From NCBI RefSeq assembly GCF_001277195.1, contig NZ_CP012268.1, forward strand, positions 1,240,001 to 1,304,000: a DNA stretch of 64,000 nucleotides. The letters run 5' to 3'. The translations under genes and the position numbers were made by a program. Below the pieces are notes generated by a model that worked only from the letters and a program-made list of their open reading frames with translations, was not told the DNA's origin and searched no databases. This document shows, piece after piece, positions 26,417 to 35,420 of this stretch. Each line of letters starts with the position of its first letter. The first letter of the stretch is position 1. The stretch comes from Cronobacter muytjensii ATCC 51329 (GTDB lineage Bacteria; Pseudomonadota; Gammaproteobacteria; Enterobacterales; Enterobacteriaceae).

Positions 26417-27682
26417 TTAGGCAAAGATATCCACCGCGCCAGTGCCGCGAGCGGCTGCCTGAAGGCTTGCCGGAGCGGCAATCGCTTCTTCTTCACCGCC
26501 GAGGCTAAAACCGCTGCCAGCGCGGGATGAGCCAGACTGTTGCGGGTTGTTTTGCTGCTGCTGACCGCTAAAGTTTTCGCTGCTGATGCTGCTCTGGCCC
26601 AGCTGAATGCCGCTTTCCGCGAGCTGCGCGCGCAGGGTCGGCAGCGCCGCTTCCAGGGCGGCGCGCACGTGGCTGTGCGGCGACACCATCTGTACCTGCG
26701 CCATATTGTCGTCAATCTTAAGGCTAATCTGTACCGCGCCCAGCTCTTCAGGGTGCAGGTGCAGTTCAGCGCTCTGCTGACCATTGCGGGTAAACAGCGA
26801 AATGTGCTGGCTTACCGAGTTCTGCCAGTCCGGCGTGCCGAACGGCGCCGTGACCTGAGCGGTCGGCATCGTCATTACCGGCGCGCTGGTCTGCTGGCCT
26901 GCCGCTGACGGAGTCATCGCCTGCGCGTGCAGGTTCAGGTTGTGCGGCAGCTGCGTGCTGCTGACATCCGCAGCGGTTTTATCAAGCGTTGACACCGGAG
27001 CGACGACATCGGCCGCCGTCTGGCTGACCACCGGCGCGGTCGCCGCAGCGGCCGTCAGCGGAGTAGCGGCGTCATCGGTTTTGGCGTTAGTTTTGGCATC
27101 GCCTTTCGCGTTGCCGAGCGCCTGCGTCAGGGTGGCCGCCGGGCTAAAGCCATTGGCGCTGAGCGCCGCGACGCCCTGTGCCTGCGTCTGCGCCGTCACG
27201 GCAGGCGCCGCGTTCGGCTGCTGTGCAGGAGGCAGCATCGCGAAGAGGGCGCTTAACGCGGCCATATCTTCATCGCTGAGCTTTTTATCATCGTCAAGAC
27301 CGGCCGGTTTCAGCGTCGGTTGCGCAGCGGCAGTCACGGCCTGCGTATCGCCCGCGGCAAGCGAGAGATCGGCGGGCGTGATGTCGCCGCGGGTCAGCTG
27401 ATCAAGCAGACGCGCCAGATCGCTCTGGGAGCCCGGCAGGGTCGCCGTCGCGTCCGCCAGCGTTTTACCCGCCAGCGTCTCTTTACCGGCAGCGCCCTGT
27501 AACTGCGCGAGCGATAACGTTTTACCGTCCGCAAGCGTCAGCTCGCCAGAAAAGTGCTGGCCTAACAGCGCCAGGAAATCCTGCGCCGCGTCGCCGCCTT
27601 TCGCGTCAACGCCTTTCAGACCGGCGCCAGGGGATGTCGCGTCGACATCGCTGGTCAGCACAACATTGGGCAACGTAATCAT
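26417..27682 (-). CDS. fliK: flagellar hook-length control protein FliK
   Basis: The 421-residue protein has an Ala/Thr/Gln-rich secreted N-terminal part that acts as the molecular ruler and a folded C-terminal domain with NGQQSAELHLHPEELGAVQI, the substrate-switch region contacting FlhB. It overlaps fliJ by 4 nt. The N-terminal part is low-complexity and poorly conserved, as usual. Confidence 0.94.
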   Translation of the reverse strand: MITLPNVVLTSDVDATSPGAGLKGVDAKGGDAAQDFLALLGQHFSGELTLADGKTLSLAQLQGAAGKETLAGKTLADATATLPGSQSDLARLLDQLTRGDITPADLSLAAGDTQAVTAAAQPTLKPAGLDDDKKLSDEDMAALSALFAMLPPAQQPNAAPAVTAQTQAQGVAALSANGFSPAATLTQALGNAKGDAKTNAKTDDAATPLTAAAATAPVVSQTAADVVAPVSTLDKTAADVSSTQLPHNLNLHAQAMTPSAAGQQTSAPVMTMPTAQVTAPFGTPDWQNSVSQHISLFTRNGQQSAELHLHPEELGAVQISLKIDDNMAQVQMVSPHSHVRAALEAALPTLRAQLAESGIQLGQSSISSENFSGQQQQNNPQQSGSSRAGSGFSLGGEEEAIAAPASLQAAARGTGAVDIFA

Positions 27683-28122
27683 TCGCCTTTCCTCATTGAT
27701 GCCCGCTGGGCAAATTCATCCATTCTTTTTTGATCGAGCCGGTTTTCCGCCAGCATCGCCGCGCTGGCATGCCGGTCCTGGAGCGTTTGCCAGGCCTGAA
27801 GACGCTGCTTTTTCTCTTTCCAGAACGAGAGCGCCTGATCGACTTTGTTATTCCACTGCGTCAACTGGAGGCGATGCTGTTCAATCGCTTTCTCCAGCGT
27901 CTGGATAAACTGCTGGTAATTGACCCAGCGGTTACTGGCAATCCCCTGGGTCATGGTCTGATTCAGGTTATTGCGATATTCCTGCTGATAATTCATCAGC
28001 ATCGACAGCTGCTCCTGCGCCTGCTGGCAACCGCGGCGCATTTCGCCGAGCCGCAACGCGGCATCGTCGACTTCTTTCTCAGCCATATCTTTAAGCGTGT
28101 TCAGCGCGCCATTTTGTTTCAT
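27679..28122 (-). CDS. fliJ: flagellar export chaperone-escort FliJ
   Basis: The 147-residue coiled-coil protein begins MKQNGALNTLKDMAEKE. It is the stalk-like subunit that enters the FliI hexamer and recycles chaperones. The start is fixed by family length (147); the five extra upstream residues are non-native. Confidence 0.95.
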   Translation of the reverse strand: MKQNGALNTLKDMAEKEVDDAALRLGEMRRGCQQAQEQLSMLMNYQQEYRNNLNQTMTQGIASNRWVNYQQFIQTLEKAIEQHRLQLTQWNNKVDQALSFWKEKKQRLQAWQTLQDRHASAAMLAENRLDQKRMDEFAQRASMRKGE

Positions 28123-28143
28123 GGCTACCTCCCTCATACCTCA

Positions 28144-29514
28144 TCACACTGACGGGAAGATAAGTTCCAGTGCCTGTAACGCATCCTCGACATTGGAACG
28201 TTCGTAAATACCTTGCTGCAGAAACGCTTCCAGTTGCGGCCACAGCGTAATGGCGCGATCCAGCATCGGATCGCTGCCTTTGGCGTAAGCGCCAACGCTC
28301 ACCAGATCACGGTTGCGCTGGAAGCTTGAGAGCAGCTGTTTGAAGGTCCTCACGCGCGCGTAATGCGACTCGCTGATGATGGAGGTCATCACGCGGCTGA
28401 TGGACGCTTCAATATCAATGGCCGGATAGTGTCCGGCTTCCGCGAGGCGGCGCGACAGCACAATGTGGCCGTCGAGAATGGCGCGCGCGGAGTCGGCGAT
28501 CGGGTCCTGCTGGTCGTCGCCTTCGGTCAGTACGGTATAAAACGCGGTAATCGACCCGCCGCCGGTAATGCCGTTACCGGCGCGTTCCACCAGCGCAGGC
28601 AGTTTGGCGAAGACGGAAGGCGGATAGCCTTTGGTCGCCGGCGGTTCGCCGATGGCGAGCGCAATCTCACGCTGGGCCATCGCGTAACGGGTCAGCGAAT
28701 CCATGATCAGCAGCACGTGCTGGCCACGGTCGCGAAAATCTTCCGCAATGCGCGTCGCATACGCCGCGCCCTGCATACGTAATAAAGGAGAGACATCCGC
28801 CGGGGCTGCGATCACCACAGAGCGCGCGCGCCCTTCGGCGCCGAGAATGTTCTCAATAAAGTCTTTAACTTCGCGGCCACGCTCGCCAATCAGGCCCACG
28901 ACGATGACATCCGCCTGGGTGTAGCGCGCCATCATGCCGAGCAGCACCGATTTACCGACGCCGGAGCCTGCGAACAGACCCATACGCTGGCCGCGTCCCA
29001 CCGTCAGCAGGGCGTTGATCGGGCGCACGCCCACGTCCAGCACGTCTTCAATCGGGGTACGTTGCAGCGGGTTGAACGGCGGCGTCATGAGCGCGCCGGT
29101 CGTTTCGGTATCGGGGGAGGGCAGGCCGTCGAGCGGTTTGCCCGCGCCGTCGAGCACGCGGCCCAGCAACTGCGGGCCGAGCGGCAACTGTTTGCTGCTG
29201 TGCAACCCTTCGCCGCTACCGCCACGCGCATAGACGCGCGCGCCCGGCAGAATGCCTTCCACTTCTTCAAGCGGCATCAAAAACAGTTTCTGGCCGTTAA
29301 AGCCGACCACTTCGCTCTCCACTTCGTGGAGCTGCGTGCCTTCCTGACGTTCGATAATGCAGGTCGCGCCGAGCGGCAGTTGCAGGCCCGTCGCCTCCAG
29401 CACCAGGCCGGTGGCGCGGGTCAGGCGGCCGTAGCGGCGCACCGAGGGCAACTGCGCCATTTTGGTCTCGAAATTATCGAGCGTGTTAAGCCAGCGAGTC
29501 AGTCGGGCAGTCAT
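28144..29514 (-). CDS. fliI: flagellar export ATPase FliI
   Basis: The 456-residue F1-beta-like ATPase has Walker A GLFAGSGVGKS near 180-190 and Walker B in VLLIMDSLTRYA. It energises initial export together with FliH and FliJ. The ATG at 29514 overlaps the fliH stop by one base; the longer frame lies inside fliH. Confidence 0.96.
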   Translation of the reverse strand: MTARLTRWLNTLDNFETKMAQLPSVRRYGRLTRATGLVLEATGLQLPLGATCIIERQEGTQLHEVESEVVGFNGQKLFLMPLEEVEGILPGARVYARGGSGEGLHSSKQLPLGPQLLGRVLDGAGKPLDGLPSPDTETTGALMTPPFNPLQRTPIEDVLDVGVRPINALLTVGRGQRMGLFAGSGVGKSVLLGMMARYTQADVIVVGLIGERGREVKDFIENILGAEGRARSVVIAAPADVSPLLRMQGAAYATRIAEDFRDRGQHVLLIMDSLTRYAMAQREIALAIGEPPATKGYPPSVFAKLPALVERAGNGITGGGSITAFYTVLTEGDDQQDPIADSARAILDGHIVLSRRLAEAGHYPAIDIEASISRVMTSIISESHYARVRTFKQLLSSFQRNRDLVSVGAYAKGSDPMLDRAITLWPQLEAFLQQGIYERSNVEDALQALELIFPSV

Positions 29515-30218
29515 TACACCACTCCTGGTGCGGCCAGGCGGCACAGTTCCTGCCAGCGCGTCGCCACGCTGGCGTCGAGATCGCCTTCATCGGCGGAGAC
29601 TTTGCAGCCGCCCGGATGCAGCGTCGGGTCGCCGCGCAGCCGCCAGCCGTGCAGGCTTAAGGTCGCGCCGAGCATCTCTTCGACGCGCTGTAAATCGTCC
29701 GGATGCACACGCAGCTGCGGTTTGCCGCTGAACAGCGGCTCCTGCTGCAACAGCGTCTGGATCTGCTTGATCAGGTGGTTATTATCCACCTGAACATGGC
29801 CTATCACCTGACGCGCCGCTTCCAGCGCCATCTGCATCAGGCGCGAGGCGATAACGCTGTCGAGCGCGTCCAGCGTATACTGGAACTCGCTCACCAGCTG
29901 TTGCATGCGGGCGTGGATCGGGCCTTGTTGGGCGCGCGCTTCCGCAAGACCCTGTTCGAGACCTTTCGCATAGCCTTCCTGGCGGCCCTGTTCGAAGCCC
30001 TGCTGACGCCCCTCGGCAAGCCCGGCGTTATAGCCTTGCTCATGCGCCTGGGTCTGCATCATCACCAGCGCCTGCTGCTGTTGTTGCAGGCGTAACTGCT
30101 CTTCGTCGACTTCTTCGCTCTCGCCGCTGACCGTCTCGTCGAATGCCGTGAATTCCGGCATTACGGGAGGAGAGAGGTCGTCAGGCATCCAGCGCTGCCA
30201 GGGAAGCTTATTAGACAT
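29514..30218 (-). CDS. fliH: flagellar ATPase regulator FliH
   Basis: The 234-residue protein has an N-terminal MSNKLPWQRWMPDDL motif (FliN/FlhA docking), a glutamine run near residue 50 and a run of GxxxG repeats (GRQQGFEQGRQEGYAKGLEQG) typical of FliH. The C-terminal part resembles the ATP-synthase delta subunit. It overlaps fliG by 8 nt. Confidence 0.95.
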   Translation of the reverse strand: MSNKLPWQRWMPDDLSPPVMPEFTAFDETVSGESEEVDEEQLRLQQQQQALVMMQTQAHEQGYNAGLAEGRQQGFEQGRQEGYAKGLEQGLAEARAQQGPIHARMQQLVSEFQYTLDALDSVIASRLMQMALEAARQVIGHVQVDNNHLIKQIQTLLQQEPLFSGKPQLRVHPDDLQRVEEMLGATLSLHGWRLRGDPTLHPGGCKVSADEGDLDASVATRWQELCRLAAPGVV

Positions 30219-31233
30219 AGGTATCCTCGCCGCTGCCAATTACCATCTCGCCGGTTTCCGCCAGACGACGGACGATGAGCAGGATAGCTTTCTGTTCGTT
30301 TTCCACCTGAGACAGACGTACCGGGCCGCGGTTGGCCAGGTCGTCGCGCAGGATATCGGCGGCGCGCTGCGACATGTTGCGCAGGAACTTCTCGCGCAGC
30401 GGCTGCTCGGCGCCCTTGAGCGCGATAAGCAGAGATTCGGACTCCACTTCCTGCAGCAGGCGCTGGATGGAGCGGTCGTCGACTTCCACCAGGTTTTCGA
30501 ACAGGAACATCTCGTCGATGATTTTCTGCGCCAGGTCGCCGTCGAACTCGCGTACCGCGGTAATAACGGCTTCTTCCTGCTGAGTTTTCATCAGGTTGAT
30601 AATTTCGGCCGCCGTTCTCACGCCGCCCATTTTGCTGCGCTTGAGGTTCTGACCGTCGAGCAGGTTGTTCAGCACTTCGGTCAGTTCCGCCAGCGCCGCC
30701 GGCTGGACGCCGCCGAAGGTGGCGATACGCAGCATGACGTCGTGACGCAGACGCTCGTCGAACAGCGCCAGGATATCCGCCGCCTGTCCACGTTTGAGGT
30801 GAACAAGAATGGTGGCGATGATCTGCGGGTGCTCGTCGCGAATAAGATCGGCCGCGCTCTGCGGTTCCATAAAGTTGAGCGTTTCCATGCCCGACGTCGT
30901 CTCTTTGGAGTCGAGAATATCTTCCAGCAGGCTGGAGGCGCGCTCTTCGCCCAGCGCTTTGACCAGCACCGAACGCAGGTAGTCGTTGGTGTTGATGCTG
31001 AGCGCCGCGAACTGTTCCGCTTCCTGCTCAAACTCCGCCAGCACGTCGGTCAGCTGTTTGTTGGAGATCTGGCGCACGCTCGCCATCGCGGCGCTGAGGT
31101 GTTGCACCTCGCGAGGCGAGAGGTGTTTAAACACCTCTGCCGCGCGGTCTTCACCGATGGTCATCAGCAGAATGGCGCTCTTATCGGTGCCGGACAGACC
31201 ATTCGTATTAGCGTTGGTATTAGCGTTACTCAT
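30211..31233 (-). CDS. fliG: flagellar motor switch protein FliG
   Basis: The 340-residue protein is 9 residues longer than E. coli FliG (331). The extra lies at the N-terminus, where NANTNANTN precedes GLSGTDKSAILLMTIGEDRAAEVFKHL. The torque helix with its charged residues and the EHPQ hinge are conserved. FliG links the MS-ring to FliM and meets the stator MotA. It overlaps fliF by 4 nt. Confidence 0.96.
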   Translation of the reverse strand: MSNANTNANTNGLSGTDKSAILLMTIGEDRAAEVFKHLSPREVQHLSAAMASVRQISNKQLTDVLAEFEQEAEQFAALSINTNDYLRSVLVKALGEERASSLLEDILDSKETTSGMETLNFMEPQSAADLIRDEHPQIIATILVHLKRGQAADILALFDERLRHDVMLRIATFGGVQPAALAELTEVLNNLLDGQNLKRSKMGGVRTAAEIINLMKTQQEEAVITAVREFDGDLAQKIIDEMFLFENLVEVDDRSIQRLLQEVESESLLIALKGAEQPLREKFLRNMSQRAADILRDDLANRGPVRLSQVENEQKAILLIVRRLAETGEMVIGSGEDTYV

Positions 31234-32942
31234 AGCTCGTTACTCATCCACTGGCGGATGACCAGCGCGACCACGCGCGGATCGTTGTCAGACATTTCGC
31301 GGATACGCTGGCTCATGACTTCTGCGCTCAGGCGCTGGTTGGCGCGGCGCTGCTGCGTCTGTTCGTCTTTGCTCAGGCGAACTTCCACGGACTCTTCGAC
31401 TTCTTTACGCTGCTGCTGCATTTCCTGGACGCGCTTAACTTCTTCAGCGCGGCGCTGGAGCTGCGGACGAATCGCTTTACGCCACAGCAGCCAGGCGACA
31501 ATCAGCACCACCAGCCAGCGGCCTGCGGCCAGAAGCTGATCGATGAAGGATTGCTGCTGCCAGAACGGCAGTTCGCCACCGGTTTCATCGCTCGCGGTGA
31601 ACTGCGAGTTGACCACGTTCAGGGTGTCGCCGCGCTTGTCGGAGTAGCCCATCGCTTCGCGGGTCAGGTTTTCAATCTGTTTCAGCTGATCAGCGGTCAG
31701 CGCCAGCGGTTTGCCGTTCGCCAGCTGACGGTAGTTCACCACCACCGCAACGGAGAGACGCTGCACGTCGCCCACGTTCATTTTGGTGTGGCGAATAGTG
31801 CGGTCCACTTCATAGTTCGTGGTTTCACCGCGCTGGCTGCTGTGCGGGCCACTGCTCGCGCCAGCGGTGCTGGTGTTCTGGGTACGCTGGCCATTCTGGC
31901 CATTGGCGTTCTGACCGTTGGCGTTCTGGGCATTATTCTGCCCGGCCGGCGCATCGATAGGCGCGCTGTTGGCCGGTGCAGGCTGGTTCGAGAGCGCACC
32001 CGGTACGCCGCCCGGATATGCGCCGCCGACCTGGTCGTTGGTGTTCAGCTGACGAGAACGTACCGCCATCTGCGCCGGGTCGCTGTTCGGACGGTACTGC
32101 TCTTCAGTCTGTTCTTTATTAGAGAAATCGATTTGCGCGGTAACCTGGGCGTGAACGTTGCCGGTGCCGACGATAGGCGCAAGGATAGATTCGATACGGC
32201 GCTGCACGCGGCCTTCGACATCAGCGGCATATTTCAGCTGCGCGTCGTTAAGGTCGCGACCGGCGGTGCCGGACTGGGTCAGCAGGTGACCGGCCTGATC
32301 CACGAGCGTGACGTTGCCCGGCGGCAGACCAGCGACAGCGCTGGAGACCATATGCACCACGGCGGCTATCTGGCCTTCATCCAGGGCGCGGCCCGGCTCA
32401 AGGCTCAGCGTGACCGACGCGGACGGTGACTTCTGCTCGCGGACGAATAACGACGGTTTCGGCATGGCGAGATGCACACGCGCGCTCTTCACCGGCCCTA
32501 AGGTCTCGATGGTGCGCGCCAGCTCGCCTTCCAGCGCGCGCTGGTAGTTAACCTGCTCGCTGAACTGGCTGATGCCGAATTTTTCCTGATCCATCAGCTC
32601 AAAGCCTACGGCGCCGCCTTTCGGCAACCCCTGCTGGGCCAGGCGCAGACGCAGCTCATGCACCTTCTCGGCGGGCACCATAATGGCGGCGCCGTTATCG
32701 GAGAAGCTGTAAGGAATATTCATCTGAGTCAGTTGGGTGACGATAGCGCCGCCGTCCTGATCGCTCAGATTGCTGTAAAGCACGCGGTAATCGGGCTGTT
32801 TTGCCCAGAGCACCAGAGCCACAATGATAGCGACCGCGGCGGCCCCGGCCACCATTAAGGGGATCTTCGGGTTTGCGCGTAAGCGGTTGAGCCACTCTAC
32901 GGTTTTATTTTGTGGCGTTTGAGTTGAAGCTGCGGCAGTCAT
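31230..32942 (-). CDS. fliF: flagellar MS-ring protein FliF
   Basis: The 570-residue protein has two membrane helices (about 27-47 and 455-475), ring-building motifs, a low-complexity Asn/Gly/Gln segment near 330-360 with repeated NGQNANGQN, and a C-terminal FliG-binding tail. It is the first structure of the basal body. It is divergent from fliE. Confidence 0.96.
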   Translation of the reverse strand: MTAAASTQTPQNKTVEWLNRLRANPKIPLMVAGAAAVAIIVALVLWAKQPDYRVLYSNLSDQDGGAIVTQLTQMNIPYSFSDNGAAIMVPAEKVHELRLRLAQQGLPKGGAVGFELMDQEKFGISQFSEQVNYQRALEGELARTIETLGPVKSARVHLAMPKPSLFVREQKSPSASVTLSLEPGRALDEGQIAAVVHMVSSAVAGLPPGNVTLVDQAGHLLTQSGTAGRDLNDAQLKYAADVEGRVQRRIESILAPIVGTGNVHAQVTAQIDFSNKEQTEEQYRPNSDPAQMAVRSRQLNTNDQVGGAYPGGVPGALSNQPAPANSAPIDAPAGQNNAQNANGQNANGQNGQRTQNTSTAGASSGPHSSQRGETTNYEVDRTIRHTKMNVGDVQRLSVAVVVNYRQLANGKPLALTADQLKQIENLTREAMGYSDKRGDTLNVVNSQFTASDETGGELPFWQQQSFIDQLLAAGRWLVVLIVAWLLWRKAIRPQLQRRAEEVKRVQEMQQQRKEVEESVEVRLSKDEQTQQRRANQRLSAEVMSQRIREMSDNDPRVVALVIRQWMSNEL

Positions 32943-33070
32943 TGCGCCCCTCTTGACTCAGCGTTGACAGAATAATGCGTGTTATGAAGCAAAACGGACT
33001 CCCGGGTCGGCAAGCACGACTAAAGTTCCACTAGGATGGCGAGGTCATTATTTGCTTTTATGGGATTTTC

Positions 33071-33115
33071 TATGGGCCAAATAGGTTGGTTTTTTATCGC
33101 TATTTAGAGGCTTTA
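33071..33115. promoter_or_regulatory. candidate FlhD4C2 site between fliF and fliE
   Basis: One half-site reads TATGGGCCAAATAGG (33071-33085), close to the FlhDC pattern AAYGS-N2/3-AAATARCG. A second, facing half-site on the minus strand reads AAGCCTCTAAATAGCG (33098-33113). They are spaced 12 bp between AAATAGG and CGCTATTT. The site would control both class 2 operons. Confidence 0.55.
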
Positions 33116-33171
33116 TCCCATTGACAAAATGTTACTCTGCACCCCGTTGAAAAATCATCCAGGGGTTAAAG

Positions 33172-33483
33172 ATGGCTATTCAGGGTATTGAAGGGGTACT
33201 TCAGCAGATGCAGGCCACCATGCAGGTGGCGCGCAATGATGCAGTGCAAACCCCGCCCTCCGTGAGTTTTGCCGGAGAGTTACAGGCCGCGCTTGGACGT
33301 ATCAGCGATACGCAAAGCGCCGCCCGCACTCAGGCGGAAAAATTCGCAATCGGCACGCCGGGCGTGGCGCTGAACGACGTCATGGTAGACCTGCAGAAAT
33401 CGTCGATTTCGCTGCAGATGGGCATCCAGGTGCGTAACAAACTGGTCGCCGCCTATCAGGACATTATGAACATGCAGGTGTAG
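33172..33483 (+). CDS. fliE: flagellar MS-ring/rod junction protein FliE
   Basis: The 103-residue protein MAIQGIEGVLQQMQATM is one residue shorter than in E. coli and is conserved to the C-terminal MNMQV. FliE joins the MS-ring to the rod. It is transcribed alone, away from fliF. Confidence 0.96.
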   Translation: MAIQGIEGVLQQMQATMQVARNDAVQTPPSVSFAGELQAALGRISDTQSAARTQAEKFAIGTPGVALNDVMVDLQKSSISLQMGIQVRNKLVAAYQDIMNMQV

Positions 33484-33532
33484 TGAATTTATCTTGTTGA
33501 AATAAATAAGATATCTTAATCAGATCCTGTGA

Positions 33533-33606
33533 TATGGGGCATGGGTGGGGCAAAAGCAGATAACGTCTGGTTTTGTGGCTCAACCTGCCCCATAGTGTTA
33601 TCTGCT
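33533..33606. repeat. two interleaved perfect inverted repeats (pseudoknot topology)
   Basis: TATGGGGCA (33533-33541) pairs with TGCCCCATA (33586-33594), and AGCAGATAAC (33555-33564) pairs with GTTATCTGCT (33597-33606). The arms alternate rather than nest. A second TGGGGCA at 33546-33552 could compete for the same partner. Confidence 0.7.
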
Positions 33607-33781
33607 ATATAAAGGCGCTAAAGGACTGGCCCTCATGAAACGCAAACGCCTGCCCGTAGTAACCGACCGTGAAAGCTGCTATGCCTTGCCCTGCGACAAC
33701 GACACCCGCCAGCAGTAGCCAGCCATTACGCGGCGTATGAAGGGCGAGCAGCAGCCCGCCTGTTGATGAGAACGCTGTCGC
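33605..33781 (-). pseudogene. possible C-terminal remnant of a membrane protein
   Basis: After an in-frame TAA the frame is open for 58 codons and encodes two hydrophobic runs (GLLLALH and WLLLAGVVVAGQGIAAFTVG) with a polar tail and a TAG stop. There is no usable start codon. It reads like the tail of a membrane protein left after deletion. Not assignable to a family by eye. Confidence 0.3.
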
Positions 33782-33837
33782 TTAATGCCCGTTTTGATGC
33801 GCTGATCGCCTGAGACAGTTTTTCCCATTACCAGCCC

Positions 33838-33912
33838 TTACAGCCAGCCCATATAGTCCGCACCCCAGACCACTGCCGCCACTACCAGTAAAATGATTGT
33901 CGTCTTGCGCAT
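33838..33912 (-). CDS. putative 24-residue membrane peptide
   Basis: ATG at 33912 opens a 24-codon frame encoding MRKTTIILLVVAAVVWGADY and four more residues: a two-lysine/arginine start and a single hydrophobic helix, like known enteric small membrane proteins. A weak GGA lies 5 nt upstream, and a perfect hairpin (GTTAAGG-TTTT-CCTTAAC, 33928-33945) is just before it. Short frames arise by chance, so this is tentative. Confidence 0.4.
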   Translation of the reverse strand: MRKTTIILLVVAAVVWGADYMGWL

Positions 33913-33983
33913 GGTATCCGTTCTCTGGTTAAGGTTTTCCTTAACATCATGCCCGCAACGCGGCGGATTATCTAATAAAAGCG

Positions 33984-34667
33984 TCACGCTACCGGATTGT
34001 CGATGGGCGTCAGGAGATCGGGGCTCTGGTTTCTGATATTCCCCACCGCGCGGTCTACCGGGTGCCAGCTAAACGCCTCCGGGCCGAGGGCCGCGTCGTG
34101 CGCCAGCTCGCCTGCGCGCGCGTCGGACGTCTCCGGGCTAAGCCAGGCGAGCGCGGCTTCGGCGGTCAACGCCACCGGGCGGCGGTCGTGAATATCAATC
34201 AGCCCTTTGTCCGCCGCCGCGGTCACAATCACAAACCCTTCGTGCTCATGGCCCGCGTCAAACGGCGCTTTGCCGATGGCGGCAAAAAAGAGCGGCGCGC
34301 CATCGGCGCGGTGGATGAAATAGGGCTGCTTTTTATCACCGTCGCGCTTCCACTCATACCAGCCGTCGGCAAAGACAATGGCCCGCCCGTGCTGCCACAG
34401 CGGCTTAAACATCCGGCTGGCGGCGGCAGTTTCGACGCGCGCATTAATCAGCGGCGTTTTATGCCACCACTCGGGCGCATAGCCCCAGTGCACAGGGTCG
34501 AGGCGCAGCACGTCGTCACGCTGGTTCAGCAGCAGCACGCGCGTGCCGGGCGCGACGTTGTAACGGGCGAGCGGCTCCGGGTCAAAAGCGATATCGCGTT
34601 CGGCATTCTCATCAAGCGCCGCGAGATATTCTTCACGGCTTAACGTCTGGGCAAATCGACCGCACAT
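33984..34667 (-). CDS. yedK: SRAP-domain protein YedK (HMCES homologue)
   Basis: The 227-residue protein has Cys2 right after the initiator Met, plus Asn75, Glu105 and His160, all at the positions of the E. coli YedK active site. It crosslinks through Cys2 to abasic sites in single-stranded DNA, protecting them during replication. Transcribed alone; the direct repeat lies 42 bp upstream of its start. Confidence 0.96.
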   Translation of the reverse strand: MCGRFAQTLSREEYLAALDENAERDIAFDPEPLARYNVAPGTRVLLLNQRDDVLRLDPVHWGYAPEWWHKTPLINARVETAAASRMFKPLWQHGRAIVFADGWYEWKRDGDKKQPYFIHRADGAPLFFAAIGKAPFDAGHEHEGFVIVTAAADKGLIDIHDRRPVALTAEAALAWLSPETSDARAGELAHDAALGPEAFSWHPVDRAVGNIRNQSPDLLTPIDNPVA

Positions 34668-34708
34668 AGCAGGGCTCCGGTAACAGGCTTTACCGAAGTA
34701 TAGGGCAG

Positions 34709-34731
34709 GAACTCCGCGCCCTCCCGCCAGA
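34709..34731. repeat. 23-bp direct repeat, copy 1 (cassette left edge)
   Basis: This is identical over 23 bp to 35915-35937, starting GAACTCCGCGCC and ending CGCCAGA. Here only the left arm and loop of the yedF terminator hairpin are present, and the right arm is missing. Confidence 0.9.
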
Positions 34732-34877
34732 CACGTTCTACGTGTATTTCATTCCCTCATGACGTGCTGTTCGTTCGCTATCCATGAAACACCTACCAGA
34801 ATTTGCGACTCTGAATAAGTGAAAATGCTTTTACAATTATAGGCTAAGGAGCTCTCACTTATTTAAAGGAAGGTTTT

Positions 34878-35420
34878 ATGGCAGAGCAAGCTCAACAGGA
34901 AGGCAGCCTTCGGCTATTAACGCCAGGCGAAATCAAATTAGCAAAGTCCGTATTCGGTAATTCTGTTACGTACCATAAGGTATGGATCCATCATGACAGC
35001 TACCTTCCCCTGGGAATGCAAGGAGATTACGCAGCGTTGACTCCTAATGGTGAGCTTTATTTCCGTTACTGGTACAGAGACGATTTCTCCACGTCGACTG
35101 CCAATTTACAGCATCTTTTCATTCATGAGATGAGTCATGTATGGCAGCGCGAGAGAGGAATGTATGTAAAGCTACGCGGCTTTTTCAGTTGGGCTGTAAG
35201 TTACCGGTACGGCCTGGATAAACGGACCTTGAGGCAATATCCTCTGGAGCAGCAGGCCCAAATTATTGCCGATCATTTTTTGTTAGAAAATTTTGGTTAT
35301 GCGCAATGGCTGGTATACAGAGACAGAAGCCAGGACATCGTCTCGTATGATGGCGTTCTCGATGAGTCTACGTTACGTGAGCGATACGCCTACACCCTAA
35401 AAGGATTTCCTTATGTTTAA
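34878..35420 (+). CDS. HExxH metallopeptidase, candidate secreted toxin ('vgr-related' type)
   Basis: The 180-residue protein has LTPGEIKLAKSVFG at its start, ALTPNGELYF near 53-62, a zincin motif HEMSH (83-87) and EQQAQIIADHF (124-134), which can supply the third metal ligand. This arrangement is known in small proteins annotated as Vgr-related and in C-terminal domains attached to type VI secretion spike proteins. There is no signal peptide or membrane helix. AAGGAAGG precedes the ATG. Its stop overlaps the lipoprotein start by 8 nt, so they are co-translated. A toxin role is inferred from this pairing. The region is AT-richer than its neighbours. Confidence 0.7.
   Translation: MAEQAQQEGSLRLLTPGEIKLAKSVFGNSVTYHKVWIHHDSYLPLGMQGDYAALTPNGELYFRYWYRDDFSTSTANLQHLFIHEMSHVWQRERGMYVKLRGFFSWAVSYRYGLDKRTLRQYPLEQQAQIIADHFLLENFGYAQWLVYRDRSQDIVSYDGVLDESTLRERYAYTLKGFPYV

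Larger units (their letters stand above)
33484..33983. other. degraded spacer between fliE and yedK
   Basis: This 500-bp stretch holds interleaved inverted repeats (33533-33606), a 58-codon open fragment without a start, and a possible 24-codon membrane peptide gene (separate entries). In E. coli the same place holds decayed yed genes. Confidence 0.6.

Noticed and set aside
30148..31539. 463-codon plus-strand frame opposite fliH-fliG-fliF
   Set aside because: It is antisense to three conserved flagellar genes, has a histidine/arginine-rich composition typical of reverse-complement shadows in GC-rich coding DNA, and no ribosome site.
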